Source: Roseateles toxinivorans (GTDB taxonomy: Bacteria; Pseudomonadota; Gammaproteobacteria; Burkholderiales; Burkholderiaceae_C). Taken from it: a stretch of 39,952 nt of DNA. The stretch spans positions 1 through 39,952 of the forward strand of contig CAMDHE010000032.1 in assembly GCA_945898095.1 (NCBI GenBank), written 5' to 3'. The position numbers and the translations under genes are program-made. The notes beneath the pieces were generated by a model. That model was not told the origin of the DNA and did not search any database. It saw only the letters and a program-made list of their open reading frames with translations. This document shows positions 32,159 through 39,952 of the stretch, in pieces (position 1 is the stretch's first letter; each line of letters starts with the position of its first letter).

Positions 32159-33078
32159 ACGTGACCCCCAATCCCTTGCCCGAGCCTGCCTTGCTACCCC
32201 GGCCCGAAACTCCCGGGCAGCGCCTGAGACGCGAATTCGTTGCCAGCAAACTGGCCCTGTTCGGCCTGGCCTTGCTGCTGCTGGCGGTCGGCCTGGCGCT
32301 GTTCGCTTCTGCGATCTCGCCGCAGAACCCTTATGACATCGGCAAGCTGGATATTTTCGATTCCAAGTTGCCACCCGGCAGCCAGAATTCGGCCGGCACC
32401 TTCACCTATTGGCTGGGTACCGACAGCCAGGCGCGCGACCTGCTGTCGGCAATTTTCTACGGCCTGCGAACCAGCCTGATGGTGGGCGGCATTTCAGTCG
32501 GCGCGGCTCTGGCCATCGGCAGCATTGCCGGGCTGACGGCGGCCTACTTTGGCGGCTGGATCGATGCGCTGGTGATGCGCATCGTCGACATCCAGTTGTC
32601 CTTTCCGGCCATCCTGGTGGCCTTGATTTTGCTGGCCATTCTGGGCAAGGGCGTGGACAAGGTCATCATCGCGCTGATCATCGTGCAATGGGCTTATTTC
32701 GCCCGCGCGGCGCGCGGCGCCGCCTTGGTCGAGCGGGCCAAGGAATATGTGGAGGCCGCGCAATGCATGGCGCTGGGCGCGCCGCGCATCCTGCTGCGCC
32801 ATATGCTGCCCAACTGCCTGCCGCCCTTGATCGTGATCGCCACCATCGACCTGGCTCATGCGATTGCGCTGGAATCGACCCTGTCCTTCCTCGGTGTCGG
32901 CGTGCCGGTCACCGAGCCTTCGCTGGGCATGCTGATTGCCAATGGCTTTGAATTCATGCTGTCAGGCGACTACTGGATTTCCTTCTTCCCCGGCATTGCC
33001 CTGGCCCTGGCCATCATCGGCATCAACCTGGTGGGTGACCATTTGCGCGACATCCTCAACCCGCACAGTGTCCATTAG
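32155..33078 (+). CDS. ABC transporter permease, DppC/OppC type
   Basis: 307 residues. N-terminal OppC-like segment 'PGQRLRREFVASKLALFGLA', periplasmic 'YWLGTDSQARDLLSAIFYGL' (the GTDxxGRD-type motif, here GTDSQARD), six helices, and the EAA loop 'EYVEAAQCMALGAPRILLRH'. It pairs with the preceding permease. It overlaps the upstream gene by 4 bp and is followed by the first ATPase after 3 bp. Another long frame overlaps this gene but has no family features. Confidence 0.95.
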   Translation: MNVTPNPLPEPALLPRPETPGQRLRREFVASKLALFGLALLLLAVGLALFASAISPQNPYDIGKLDIFDSKLPPGSQNSAGTFTYWLGTDSQARDLLSAIFYGLRTSLMVGGISVGAALAIGSIAGLTAAYFGGWIDALVMRIVDIQLSFPAILVALILLAILGKGVDKVIIALIIVQWAYFARAARGAALVERAKEYVEAAQCMALGAPRILLRHMLPNCLPPLIVIATIDLAHAIALESTLSFLGVGVPVTEPSLGMLIANGFEFMLSGDYWISFFPGIALALAIIGINLVGDHLRDILNPHSVH

Positions 33079-33081
33079 CCG

Positions 33082-34086
33082 ATGAATGATTCACTGAATT
33101 TGTCGGCCCCGCCTGACCCCGCCGCGCTGCCGGTGCTGGAGGTCGAGGGGCTGCAAACCCATTTTTTCACCCATGGCGGTGTGGTGAAGGCCGTTGACGG
33201 TGTCGACCTGCAGGTGCGGGCGGGCGAGATCCTGGGCCTGGTCGGCGAATCCGGTTCGGGCAAGAGCATCACCGGCTTTTCGATCATCGGCTTGATCGAT
33301 GCGCCGGGCCGTATCGTGGGCGGGAAGATCCGCTATCTTGGCGAAGAGTTGGTGGGGCAAGCTGAGTCGCGTCTGCAGCAATTGCGCGGCAAGGAAATCG
33401 CCATGATCTTCCAGGACCCGATGATGACGCTGAACCCGGTCCTGCGGGTTGACACGCAGATGGTTGAAGCGATCCATGCCCATGAGAAGGTCAGTGCTGC
33501 GGCGGCTCGCGCCCGTGCGCAGGACGCCTTGACCATGGTCGGTATGGCGTCGCCGACCGAGCGCCTGCTGGCCTATCCGCATCAGCTGTCCGGCGGCATG
33601 CGCCAGCGCGTTGCCATCGCCATTGCGATGCTCAACCGCCCCAAGCTGATCATTGCCGACGAACCGACGACGGCGCTCGATGTCACCATCCAGGCGCAGA
33701 TCCTGTACGAAGTGCAAAAGCTCTGCCGTGAAACCGGTACCGCGATGATCTGGATCACGCATGATCTGGCCGTAGTCTCGGGACTGGCCGACCGGATTGC
33801 GGTGATGTATGCCGGGCGCATCGTCGAAAGCGGCGTCACGGCTGATGTCGTGCACCGACCCGCACACCCCTACACGCAGGGGCTGATCAACTCCATTCCG
33901 ACCCGCGCAAGCCATGGCCGCCCGCTGCAGCAGATTCCCGGCATGACGCCCTCGATGCTGCATTTGCCGCCAGGTTGTGCATTCAGGCCGCGCTGCAATC
34001 GCGCCAGCCCGAGCTGCCTGGATATGCCGCTGCCGGTCGCAATGCCTGGCGCCAGAAACGTGCGTTGCTGGCACGCGGCGGTCTGA
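33082..34086 (+). CDS. ABC transporter ATPase, DppD/OppD type
   Basis: 334 residues. Walker [10 protein letters not shown]-loop [13 protein letters not shown], signature [16 protein letters not shown], Walker [14 protein letters not shown] and the switch His in WITHDLAVV. The C-terminal oligopeptide-type extension with a Cys-rich '[16 protein letters not shown]' motif, which binds an Fe-S cluster in some relatives, is present. It energises import with the next ATPase. Its TGA overlaps the next ATG by one base. Confidence 0.95.
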   Translation: MNDSLNLSAPPDPAALPVLEVEGLQTHFFTHGGVVKAVDGVDLQVRAGEILGLVGESGSGKSITGFSIIGLIDAPGRIVGGKIRYLGEELVGQAESRLQQLRGKEIAMIFQDPMMTLNPVLRVDTQMVEAIHAHEKVSAAAARARAQDALTMVGMASPTERLLAYPHQLSGGMRQRVAIAIAMLNRPKLIIADEPTTALDVTIQAQILYEVQKLCRETGTAMIWITHDLAVVSGLADRIAVMYAGRIVESGVTADVVHRPAHPYTQGLINSIPTRASHGRPLQQIPGMTPSMLHLPPGCAFRPRCNRASPSCLDMPLPVAMPGARNVRCWHAAV

Positions 34087-35120
34087 TGGAAACCCCAACC
34101 ATGGCAGCCACCAACAGCCTGCTGCAACTGCGCGGCATCGGCAAGAACTTTGTGCAACCGGTCGATCTGGCAGGACAGATCGCAAACCTGCTGGGTGCGC
34201 GCAACACCCCCTCGGTGGTACAGGCGGTTGCCGGCGTGAACCTGGACATCCAGGCCGGCGAAGTCATCGGCCTGGTGGGCGAATCGGGCTGCGGGAAATC
34301 GACGCTGGGCCGCGTCATTGCCGGGATCAATCCGCCGACTGCAGGCCAGCTCAGCTACAAGGGCAAGAGCCTTGAGGGAATGAGCGCCGACGAGCGCCGC
34401 GCCTATGGGCTGGGCGTGCAGATGATTTTCCAGAACCCGATGGCTTCGCTCAATCCGCGCATGAATGTGCTCGACATCATCGGCGAGGCGCCGGTGGTGC
34501 ATGGCTTGGTGACCAAAGCTGGCAAGGCCGACTATGTGGCCGGACTGATGCGCCAGGTCGGCCTCGACCCCGACTACGGTCAACGCTATCCACACCAGTT
34601 TTCCGGCGGTCAACGCCAACGCATCGGCATTGCACGTGCGCTGGCGCTCAAGCCGCAGCTGATCGTTTGCGATGAAGCGGTGGCCGCACTCGATATGTCG
34701 ATCCAGGCGCAAGTGCTCAACCTCTTTCTGGAATTGCGCCGCAGCCTTGATCTGACCTATCTGTTCATCAGCCACAACCTGGGCGTGGTGGGCCATATCT
34801 CGGACCGCGTGGTCATCATGTACCTGGGTCGGATCGTCGAGGTGGCGCTGACCGAAGTCATCTTCACCCAGCCCAACCATCCCTATACCCAGGCGCTCTT
34901 GTCAGAGCTGCCGAGCATCGACGCGCGGCGCCGCGACTATCTCCCGATCAAGGGCGAGTTGCCTTCACCGCTGCGGCCGCCTACGGGCTGCGCTTTTCAC
35001 CCGCGCTGCCCGCATGCCATGCCGCAATGCCGGACTGACATGCCGTTGCTGCGAACGCTGGCCACCGGGCATACCAGTGCTTGTCACCTCAACGATGCGG
35101 CCCTGCCGCTTGCCAACTGA
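34086..35120 (+). CDS. ABC transporter ATPase, DppF/OppF type
   Basis: 344 residues from the ATG at 34086, which overlaps the previous stop (TGATG); the frame is open 37 codons upstream but overlaps the preceding gene. Walker [11 protein letters not shown]-loop [13 protein letters not shown], signature [17 protein letters not shown], switch His in FISHNLGVV. Walker B reads DEAVAALD, a common variant of DEPTSALD. The C-terminal '[16 protein letters not shown]' motif mirrors that of the partner. Its TGA overlaps the ATG of the 41-codon ORF by one base. Confidence 0.95.
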   Translation: METPTMAATNSLLQLRGIGKNFVQPVDLAGQIANLLGARNTPSVVQAVAGVNLDIQAGEVIGLVGESGCGKSTLGRVIAGINPPTAGQLSYKGKSLEGMSADERRAYGLGVQMIFQNPMASLNPRMNVLDIIGEAPVVHGLVTKAGKADYVAGLMRQVGLDPDYGQRYPHQFSGGQRQRIGIARALALKPQLIVCDEAVAALDMSIQAQVLNLFLELRRSLDLTYLFISHNLGVVGHISDRVVIMYLGRIVEVALTEVIFTQPNHPYTQALLSELPSIDARRRDYLPIKGELPSPLRPPTGCAFHPRCPHAMPQCRTDMPLLRTLATGHTSACHLNDAALPLAN

Positions 35121-35245
35121 TGTACAAGCGCAAGCCCAACGCCGGCTTCGAGGCCTTGCAGAGCGCCTTGCGCGGTATTTCTGCTCAAATCGACATTGAC
35201 GTCAAAACCCGAATCAACCGCTTAGCAAAAGGTCCTGCACCATGA
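35120..35245 (+). CDS. Candidate 41-residue small protein, coupled on both sides
   Basis: ATG at 35120-35122 and TGA at 35243-35245 enclose 41 codons. The start overlaps the stop of the upstream ATPase (TGATG), and the stop overlaps the ATG of the M20 hydrolase (ATGA). The product opens [19 protein letters not shown] and is basic, with no membrane segment. Third codon positions are G or C in the first 17 codons after the ATG, as in neighbouring genes, but not in the second half. It could be a genuine small protein, a translation-coupling leader, or the degraded start of another gene. I do not recognise it. Confidence 0.45.
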   Translation: MYKRKPNAGFEALQSALRGISAQIDIDVKTRINRLAKGPAP

Positions 35246-36480
35246 GTCTGATCGCCGCCATCGAAGACAACCACCAGGAATTCATCGCCTTACGCCGGGA
35301 TATTCACGCCCATCCCGAACTGGCCTTCCAAGAAAACCGTACCTCCGACCTGGTCGCTGAAAGGCTGGCCGCATGGGGTATTGAAGTACACCGCGGCCTG
35401 GGCAAGACCGGTGTGGTCGGCGTGCTGCGTGGCAGCCGACTGGCCGCGACCGGCAAGCCGCTCTCGATTGCCTTGCGCGCCGACATGGACGCCTTACCGA
35501 TGCCCGAACACAACCGCTTTGCCCATGCTTCGCAAAACCCCGGCCGCATGCATGCTTGCGGCCATGACGGCCATACCGCGATGCTGCTCGGCGCCGCCAA
35601 ATATCTGGCGACCCATCGCGACTTCGACGGCATCGTCAACTTCATCTTCCAGCCGGCCGAAGAAGGCGGCAACGCCGGCGCCCGCGCGATGATCGAAGAC
35701 GGGTTGTTCGATAAATTCCCTTGCGACGAGATCTACGGCATCCACAATATGCCGGGTTCGGCGGTCGGTCATTTCGGTTTCCGCAAAGGGCCGACCATGG
35801 CCTCGAGCAACCGCTTCGACATCATCGTGCGCGGCACCGGCGGCCATGCGGCGCAGCCGCACAAGGCGGTCGACACCATCGTGATTGCGGCTGAAATGGT
35901 CGGCGTGCTGCAAACCCTGATTTCGCGCCACAAGAATCCCATCGATGTGGCCGTTCTCAGCGTGACGCAGATTCATGCCGGCGACGCTTACAACGTGTTG
36001 CCCGAAGAAACCATCATCCGCGGCACGGTGCGCACCTTCAGTGACAATGTACTGGACGACATCGAAGCCAATCTGCGCCGCGTCGCCGAGTTGCTGCCCC
36101 AGGTTCATGGCGGCAGCGGCGAGCTGAAGTTTCACCGCGCCTATCCGCCGCTGGTGAACTGGGATGAGCAGACCGACTTCGCGATGAAGGTGGCGCAAGA
36201 TGCCTTCGGTGCGGAATGCGTCGACGGCAACACGCCGATGCATGGTGGTGCCGAGGACTTTTCCTTTTACCTGAAAGAAATACCCGGCAGCTACCTGTTC
36301 CTGGGCAATGGCGAAGGCGATGGTGTCCACCGCGAAGACCGTTATCTCGGCATGGGCCCTTGCGAGCTGCACAACCCAAACTACGACTTCAATGACGCGC
36401 TGCTGCCGATCGGGTCGACTTACTGGGTCAAGTTGGTCGGGGCCTTTTTCAATCGCTCAGCCGCGGCTGCGCCGGCCTGA
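35242..36480 (+). CDS. M20 family amidohydrolase (hippurate hydrolase/aminoacylase-like)
   Basis: 412 residues. The M20D metal-site blocks are visible: 'SIALRADMDALPMPE', 'GRMHACGHDGHTAMLLGAAK', FQPAEEGGNAGARAMI, 'YGIHNMPG' and a late 'MHGGAEDFSFYLKEIPGSY'. Family members cleave N-acyl amino acids (hippurate, N-acetyl) or dipeptides in the cytoplasm with two divalent metals. It is the last gene of the ABC importer operon and probably hydrolyses the imported compound. The ATG overlaps the preceding small ORF by 4 bp. Confidence 0.93.
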   Translation: MSLIAAIEDNHQEFIALRRDIHAHPELAFQENRTSDLVAERLAAWGIEVHRGLGKTGVVGVLRGSRLAATGKPLSIALRADMDALPMPEHNRFAHASQNPGRMHACGHDGHTAMLLGAAKYLATHRDFDGIVNFIFQPAEEGGNAGARAMIEDGLFDKFPCDEIYGIHNMPGSAVGHFGFRKGPTMASSNRFDIIVRGTGGHAAQPHKAVDTIVIAAEMVGVLQTLISRHKNPIDVAVLSVTQIHAGDAYNVLPEETIIRGTVRTFSDNVLDDIEANLRRVAELLPQVHGGSGELKFHRAYPPLVNWDEQTDFAMKVAQDAFGAECVDGNTPMHGGAEDFSFYLKEIPGSYLFLGNGEGDGVHREDRYLGMGPCELHNPNYDFNDALLPIGSTYWVKLVGAFFNRSAAAAPA

Positions 36481-36536
36481 AGCCAAGTCCGGAGACTCGA
36501 TCAGGCCTGGCGCTGACGAGCGGCGACAATCGAGCG

Positions 36537-36968
36537 ATGTTCGCGCCCTCACAAATTGACGTACGCCGCTTTTTTTGCGCCACTTATCGCAAGTTGCGCG
36601 CGGCCCAGCCTCTGATCCCGATGGAGGTCATCGCCGCCGACTGGATCGACCAGCACCCGGAATATCACGCCGAGCTGGCCGACGAAGAAGCTGCGGTGGC
36701 CGCCGTCTACAAAGTCGAGGAAGGTCGTACCAATCCATTCCTGCACCTGTCGATGCACCTGACGATCAGCGAGCAGCATTCGATCGATCAGCCGCATGGC
36801 ATCCGGCAGGCGGTCGATTTGCTGGCAGCGCGCCGCAACTCGCTGCATGAAGCCCACCATGTGGCGATGGAAAGCCTGGGCGAGATGATCTGGGCTTCGC
36901 AGCGCAGCGGCTTGCCGCCTGATGGTCATGCCTACCTCGACCGCATCCGCATGAAAGCCACCCGCTGA
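36537..36968 (+). CDS. DUF1841 family protein
   Basis: 143 residues. It opens 'MFAPSQIDVRRFFCATYRKL' and includes 'PEYHAELADEEAAVAAVY', 'GRTNPFLHLSMHLTISEQHS' and 'HEAHHVAMESLGEMIWASQR'. This is the DUF1841 pattern, mostly found in beta- and gammaproteobacteria, with several conserved His/Glu residues but no known activity. It is a soluble, helical protein. It lies 56 bp after the hydrolase and 70 bp before argH. Confidence 0.88.
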   Translation: MFAPSQIDVRRFFCATYRKLRAAQPLIPMEVIAADWIDQHPEYHAELADEEAAVAAVYKVEEGRTNPFLHLSMHLTISEQHSIDQPHGIRQAVDLLAARRNSLHEAHHVAMESLGEMIWASQRSGLPPDGHAYLDRIRMKATR

Positions 36969-36996
36969 GCGCTCGGCTCGATAAACTCCCTGCCTT

Positions 36997-37009
36997 CCGG
37001 ACAGTCCGG
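36997..37009. repeat. Short palindrome before argH
   Basis: CCGGAC and GTCCGG flank a single A, 30 bp upstream of the argH ATG. It may be a regulator site; the flanking GGGCCC adds further symmetry. Confidence 0.35.
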
Positions 37010-37038
37010 GGCCCGTCCACCTTGCAGAAATAATCGCC

Positions 37039-38448
37039 ATGTCATCCGTTTCAGACAACCAACTCGCCAACAAAGCCCAAGCCTGGTCGGCCCTGTTTTC
37101 GGAGCCGATGAGCGATCTGGTCAAGCGTTACACGGCCAGCGTCTTCTTCGACCAGCGCTTGTGGGCAGCCGACATCGAAGGCAGCCTCGCACATGCCGAG
37201 ATGCTGACCGCACAAGGCATCCTCGATGCCGACGACCACGCCGCGATCCTGCGCGGCATGGCGCAGATCAAGGCCGAAATCGAAGCCGGCAAGTTTGACT
37301 GGAAGCTGGATCTGGAAGACGTGCACCTGAACATCGAAGCGCGCCTGACCGAGCTGATCGGTTTGCCGGCAAAGCGCTTGCATACCGGTCGCAGCCGCAA
37401 TGACCAGGTCGCCACCGATGTGCGGCTCTGGCTGCGCGGCGAGATCGACGAGCTGAGCCTGTTGCTGAACGCGCTGCAACTGGCGCTGGTCGAGGTCGCA
37501 GCCAAAAATGTCGACGTGATCATGCCCGGCTTCACCCATTTGCAGGTCGCGCAACCGGTGTCGTTTGGCCACCACCTGCTCGCCTATGTCGAAATGTTTT
37601 CACGCGATGTCGAACGCCTCGGCGATACCCGCCGCCGCGTCAACCGGCTGCCGCTGGGCGCTGCGGCGCTGGCCGGCACCAGCTATCCGCTCGACCGCGA
37701 GCGCGTTGCGTGCACCCTGGGCATGGAAGGCATCTGCCAGAACAGCCTCGACGCCGTCAGCGACCGGGATTTCGCGATCGAGTTCAGTGCCGCCGCCGCC
37801 CTGGTGATGGTGCATATCTCGCGCTTGAGCGAAGAACTGATCCTGTGGATGAGCCAGAGCTTCGGTTTCATCGATCTGGCCGACCGTTTCTGCACCGGCA
37901 GTTCGATCATGCCGCAGAAGAAAAACCCCGATGTGCCCGAGCTGGCGCGCGGCAAAACCGGCCGCGTGGTCGGCCATCTGATGGGCTTGATCACACTGAT
38001 GAAGGGCCAGCCTCTGGCCTACAACAAGGACAACCAGGAAGACAAGGAACCGCTGTTCGACACCGTCGACACGCTCAAGGACACGCTGCGCATTTTTGCC
38101 GAAATGATGGGCGGCTTGACCGTCAAGCAAGAGGCGATGGCGCGGGCTGCGTCCAAAGGCTATGCCACCGCGACCGACCTGGCCGACTATCTGGTCAAGA
38201 AAGGCCTGGCCTTCCGCGATGCGCATGAAATCGTCGCCCATGCGGTAAAGACGGCGATCGCCCAAGGCCTCGACTTGTCGGAATTGCCACTAGCCGAACT
38301 GCAAAAATTCGATGCCCGCATCGAAGCCGATGTATTCGACTTGCTGTCGCTGCGCGGCTCGCTGAACGCCCGCAACACCGTCGGCGGCACTGCTCCAGAC
38401 CAGGTGCGCGCCCAAGTCGCCAGGCACCGGATACGCCTGGCCGTTTAA
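37039..38448 (+). CDS. argH: Argininosuccinate lyase
   Basis: 469 residues. It splits argininosuccinate to arginine and fumarate, the last step of arginine synthesis, as a cytoplasmic tetramer. Motifs: '[20 protein letters not shown]', '[20 protein letters not shown]', and the fumarase/lyase signature [14 protein letters not shown], whose serine loop carries the catalytic Ser. The ATG at 37039 follows a weak ribosome-binding stretch. argH stands apart from other arg genes here. Confidence 0.98.
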   Translation: MSSVSDNQLANKAQAWSALFSEPMSDLVKRYTASVFFDQRLWAADIEGSLAHAEMLTAQGILDADDHAAILRGMAQIKAEIEAGKFDWKLDLEDVHLNIEARLTELIGLPAKRLHTGRSRNDQVATDVRLWLRGEIDELSLLLNALQLALVEVAAKNVDVIMPGFTHLQVAQPVSFGHHLLAYVEMFSRDVERLGDTRRRVNRLPLGAAALAGTSYPLDRERVACTLGMEGICQNSLDAVSDRDFAIEFSAAAALVMVHISRLSEELILWMSQSFGFIDLADRFCTGSSIMPQKKNPDVPELARGKTGRVVGHLMGLITLMKGQPLAYNKDNQEDKEPLFDTVDTLKDTLRIFAEMMGGLTVKQEAMARAASKGYATATDLADYLVKKGLAFRDAHEIVAHAVKTAIAQGLDLSELPLAELQKFDARIEADVFDLLSLRGSLNARNTVGGTAPDQVRAQVARHRIRLAV

Positions 38449-38499
38449 GCCGGCCGTTTAGCCCGGCCGATTGGCGGCAGTTGGCGCCACAATCGGGCC

Positions 38500-39720
38500 A
38501 TGTCCGCGCCTCATTCATTGCCCGACCGCCTGATCGCGCATCTGGACATGGACGCTTTTTATGCGTCGGTCGAGTTGCTGCGCTATCCCGACCTGTTCGG
38601 GCAGGCCGTTGTCGTCGGCGGGCGCCGCATGCATGAGCCCACGCTGCTGGCAGACGGCAGCCGCAGCTACAAGCGCTTGCGCGATTACAGCGGCCGCGGC
38701 GTCGTCACCACCTCGACCTATGCCGCCCGCGACCTGGGCGTGTTCTCCGGCATGGGATTGATGAAGGCCGCCCTGCGCGCGCCCGACGCGATTCTGCTGC
38801 CAACTGACTTCGAGGCCTATCGGCGCTACTCGAGGCTTTTCAAGGCCGCAGTGGCTGAAGTCGCGCCAGTCATCGAGGACCGCGGCATCGACGAAATTTA
38901 TATCGACCTCAGTGATGTCCCGGGCATCCGCGATGCGGTCGGCCATGACCCGCTTGGCGGCATGCGCTCGGTGGCGCGCGAGATCAAGAACTCGGTGCTG
39001 CAAGCCACCGGCCTGACCTGCTCGATCGGCATCACGCCAAACAAGCTGCTGTCCAAGATCGCCTCCGAGATGGACAAACCCGACGGCATCACCCTGTTGC
39101 TGGCGAATGAAATCGAGTCGCGCATCTGGCCGCTGGCGGTTCGCAAGATCAACGGCATCGGCCCCAAAGCCGGCGCCAAATTGCTAGCCCTGGAGCTTGA
39201 GACCATCGGCCAACTGGCCGCTGCGCCGCCAGAATTGCTGCTGCAGCATTTCGGTCAGAGTTTCGGCAGTTGGCTGCATGAAGCCGCCCATGGCCGCGAC
39301 CTGCGGCCGCTGGTGACCCATAGCGAACCGGTATCGATCAGCCGCGAAACCACCTTCGAGCGCGACCTGCATGTCGTCAACGACAAGGCAATGCTCGGCC
39401 AGATTTTCACCAGGCTGTGCGAACAACTGGCCAGCGACCTGGCTGCCAAGGGCTACCAAGGCCGCACCATCGGCATCAAGCTGCGCTTCGAAGGTTTCCA
39501 CACCGTCACCCGCGACCTGACCCTGGACGCCGCGATTGCCGACGCCGCATCGATCCGGCATGCCGCCGGCAGCTGTCTGAAACGGGTCAACTTCGACAAG
39601 CGCATGCGTCTGCTGGGCGTGCGCATCGGCAGCCTGTCAAGACCCGGCGACCTCAGCCCCGTCAAACCGCGACAAACCCGCAATACGCCGAAGCTGGAAT
39701 CATTGACCTTGTTTGACTGA
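38500..39720 (+). CDS. dinB: DNA polymerase IV (Y-family)
   Basis: 406 residues. Error-prone translesion polymerase. The catalytic carboxylates are in IAHLDMDAFYASVELLR and 'DRGIDEIYIDLSDV'. The fingers region has TSTYAARDLGVFSGMGL, 'CSIGITPNKLLSKIASEMDK' is next, and the helix-hairpin-helix is 'INGIGPKAGAKLLAL'. The little-finger domain spans about 245-370. An insert between 'VVVGGRRM' and 'VVTTSTYAARD' (about 25 residues, HEPTLLADGSRSYKRLRDYS) is longer than in the enteric enzyme. The C-terminus does not show a clear clamp-binding peptide, though SLTLFD at the very end resembles the QLxLF motif. Confidence 0.96.
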   Translation: MSAPHSLPDRLIAHLDMDAFYASVELLRYPDLFGQAVVVGGRRMHEPTLLADGSRSYKRLRDYSGRGVVTTSTYAARDLGVFSGMGLMKAALRAPDAILLPTDFEAYRRYSRLFKAAVAEVAPVIEDRGIDEIYIDLSDVPGIRDAVGHDPLGGMRSVAREIKNSVLQATGLTCSIGITPNKLLSKIASEMDKPDGITLLLANEIESRIWPLAVRKINGIGPKAGAKLLALELETIGQLAAAPPELLLQHFGQSFGSWLHEAAHGRDLRPLVTHSEPVSISRETTFERDLHVVNDKAMLGQIFTRLCEQLASDLAAKGYQGRTIGIKLRFEGFHTVTRDLTLDAAIADAASIRHAAGSCLKRVNFDKRMRLLGVRIGSLSRPGDLSPVKPRQTRNTPKLESLTLFD

Positions 39721-39847
39721 CGACGCTGCCGATATCGTTGTGCCGTGATCACAGCGGGTGCAGAAGAACGAAACATTGCAGACAGCAGCCAAGTGCGTTG
39801 CTCTAGCCTGAAGTTCCAACTGGCAATGGACGAATTTCCCTTTTAAA

Positions 39848-39863
39848 TCAAGCGGTAGCTTGA
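39848..39863 (-). terminator. Weak hairpin, possible terminator for an edge gene
   Basis: TCAAGC and GCTTGA flank GGTA. On the minus strand it is followed by TTTAAAAG and lies about 22 bp beyond the TAG of the possible minus-strand gene at the right edge. The stem is only 6 bp with half AT pairs. Confidence 0.25.
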
Positions 39864-39884
39864 ATTCTGAGGTTGAGTTTCTGT

Positions 39885-39952
39885 CTACGGTCTGATGCTA
39901 TCGATGAGCGCGAGCGCGCGTTTTTGGGCGGGCTCAGCGGTGGTCGTGAGCT
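39885..39952 (-). CDS. Possible 3' end of a minus-strand gene (partial)
   Basis: The minus strand entering from the right edge reads LTTTAEPAQKRALALIDSIR-P and then TAG (39887-39885). It is too short to assign to a family. The 164 bp between it and dinB hold no other gene that I can see and are less GC-rich than the coding regions. Confidence 0.25.
   Translation of the reverse strand, partial: LTTTAEPAQKRALALIDSIRP

Noticed and set aside
31360-33078. A 572-codon frame spanning both permease genes that shares the DppC stop
   Set aside because: Only the part from 32155 encodes DppC. The upstream part is an out-of-frame reading of DppB; an ATGA junction gives the natural start.
1-39952. CRISPR arrays, tRNA or rRNA genes, integrases, complete insertion sequences
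   Set aside because: No regularly spaced repeats, cloverleaf-like segments, rRNA sequence or transposase/integrase motifs were found on reading the intergenic stretches.

Overview
The window is a GC-rich (about 60% by eye) stretch of bacterial chromosome, most likely from a betaproteobacterium of the order Burkholderiales. The basis is gene order and lineage-typical families: yebC-purD-hemF-nadD-rsfS-rlmH-maf-rng in one run, metG followed by DUF3460 and scpA, a DUF1841 protein, a GltI-type binding protein and a TolB with a leader containing paired arginines. Most of the content is housekeeping. I saw no prophage, CRISPR array, rRNA or tRNA gene, and no complete insertion sequence.

Layout. 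1-2799: the 5' part of tolB (minus), then a CMD/AhpD-like peroxidase-related gene bracketed by a direct repeat, then an orphan amino-acid binding protein. 2800-10209: a compact nine-gene minus-strand operon reading yebC, purD, an acyltransferase, hemF, nadD, rsfS, rlmH, maf, rng, with mostly overlapping or abutting genes. 10210-13168: a palindrome-rich divergent region, then a plus-strand unit of a small membrane protein, a LytS/YehU-type histidine kinase, a LytTR response regulator and a 2TM protein. 13221-16464: glnS and convergent dbpA. 16483-19128: a graveyard of truncated genes (serine hydrolase, glcF, TRAP permease dctM, glycerate 2-kinase, pyruvate kinase) around one intact ion/citrate-type transporter. 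It reads as the collapsed remains of a glycolate/glycerate utilisation locus. 19109-22105: yciH-dusC-metallopeptidase (minus), then a ferredoxin, a second acyltransferase and a VF530 protein (plus).

22106-24095 holds minCDE (minus). It is followed by about 520 bp without a recognised gene, containing a perfect DnaA box, a near-perfect second box, an AT-rich tract and four inverted repeats. This is the most origin-like segment in the window. To its right lie a TTG-start small basic protein, metG, DUF3460 and scpA (plus), then an orphan LuxR-type response regulator and a MaoC-type hydratase (minus). 29510-36480 is a peptide/nickel-type ABC importer (binding protein, two permeases, two ATPases) ending in an M20 amidohydrolase. 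A previously unremarked 41-codon ORF is overlap-coupled on both sides between the last ATPase and the hydrolase, which suggests uptake and intracellular cleavage of N-acyl amino acids or small peptides. DUF1841, argH and dinB close the window, followed by what may be the 3' end of a minus-strand gene at the right edge.

The observations I rate highest are the origin-like region upstream of min, the multi-deletion glycolate/glycerate relic (including an in-frame miniaturised GlcF still coupled to an intact transporter), and the coupled 41-codon ORF. All family names are from recognition of motifs by eye; no database search was run.
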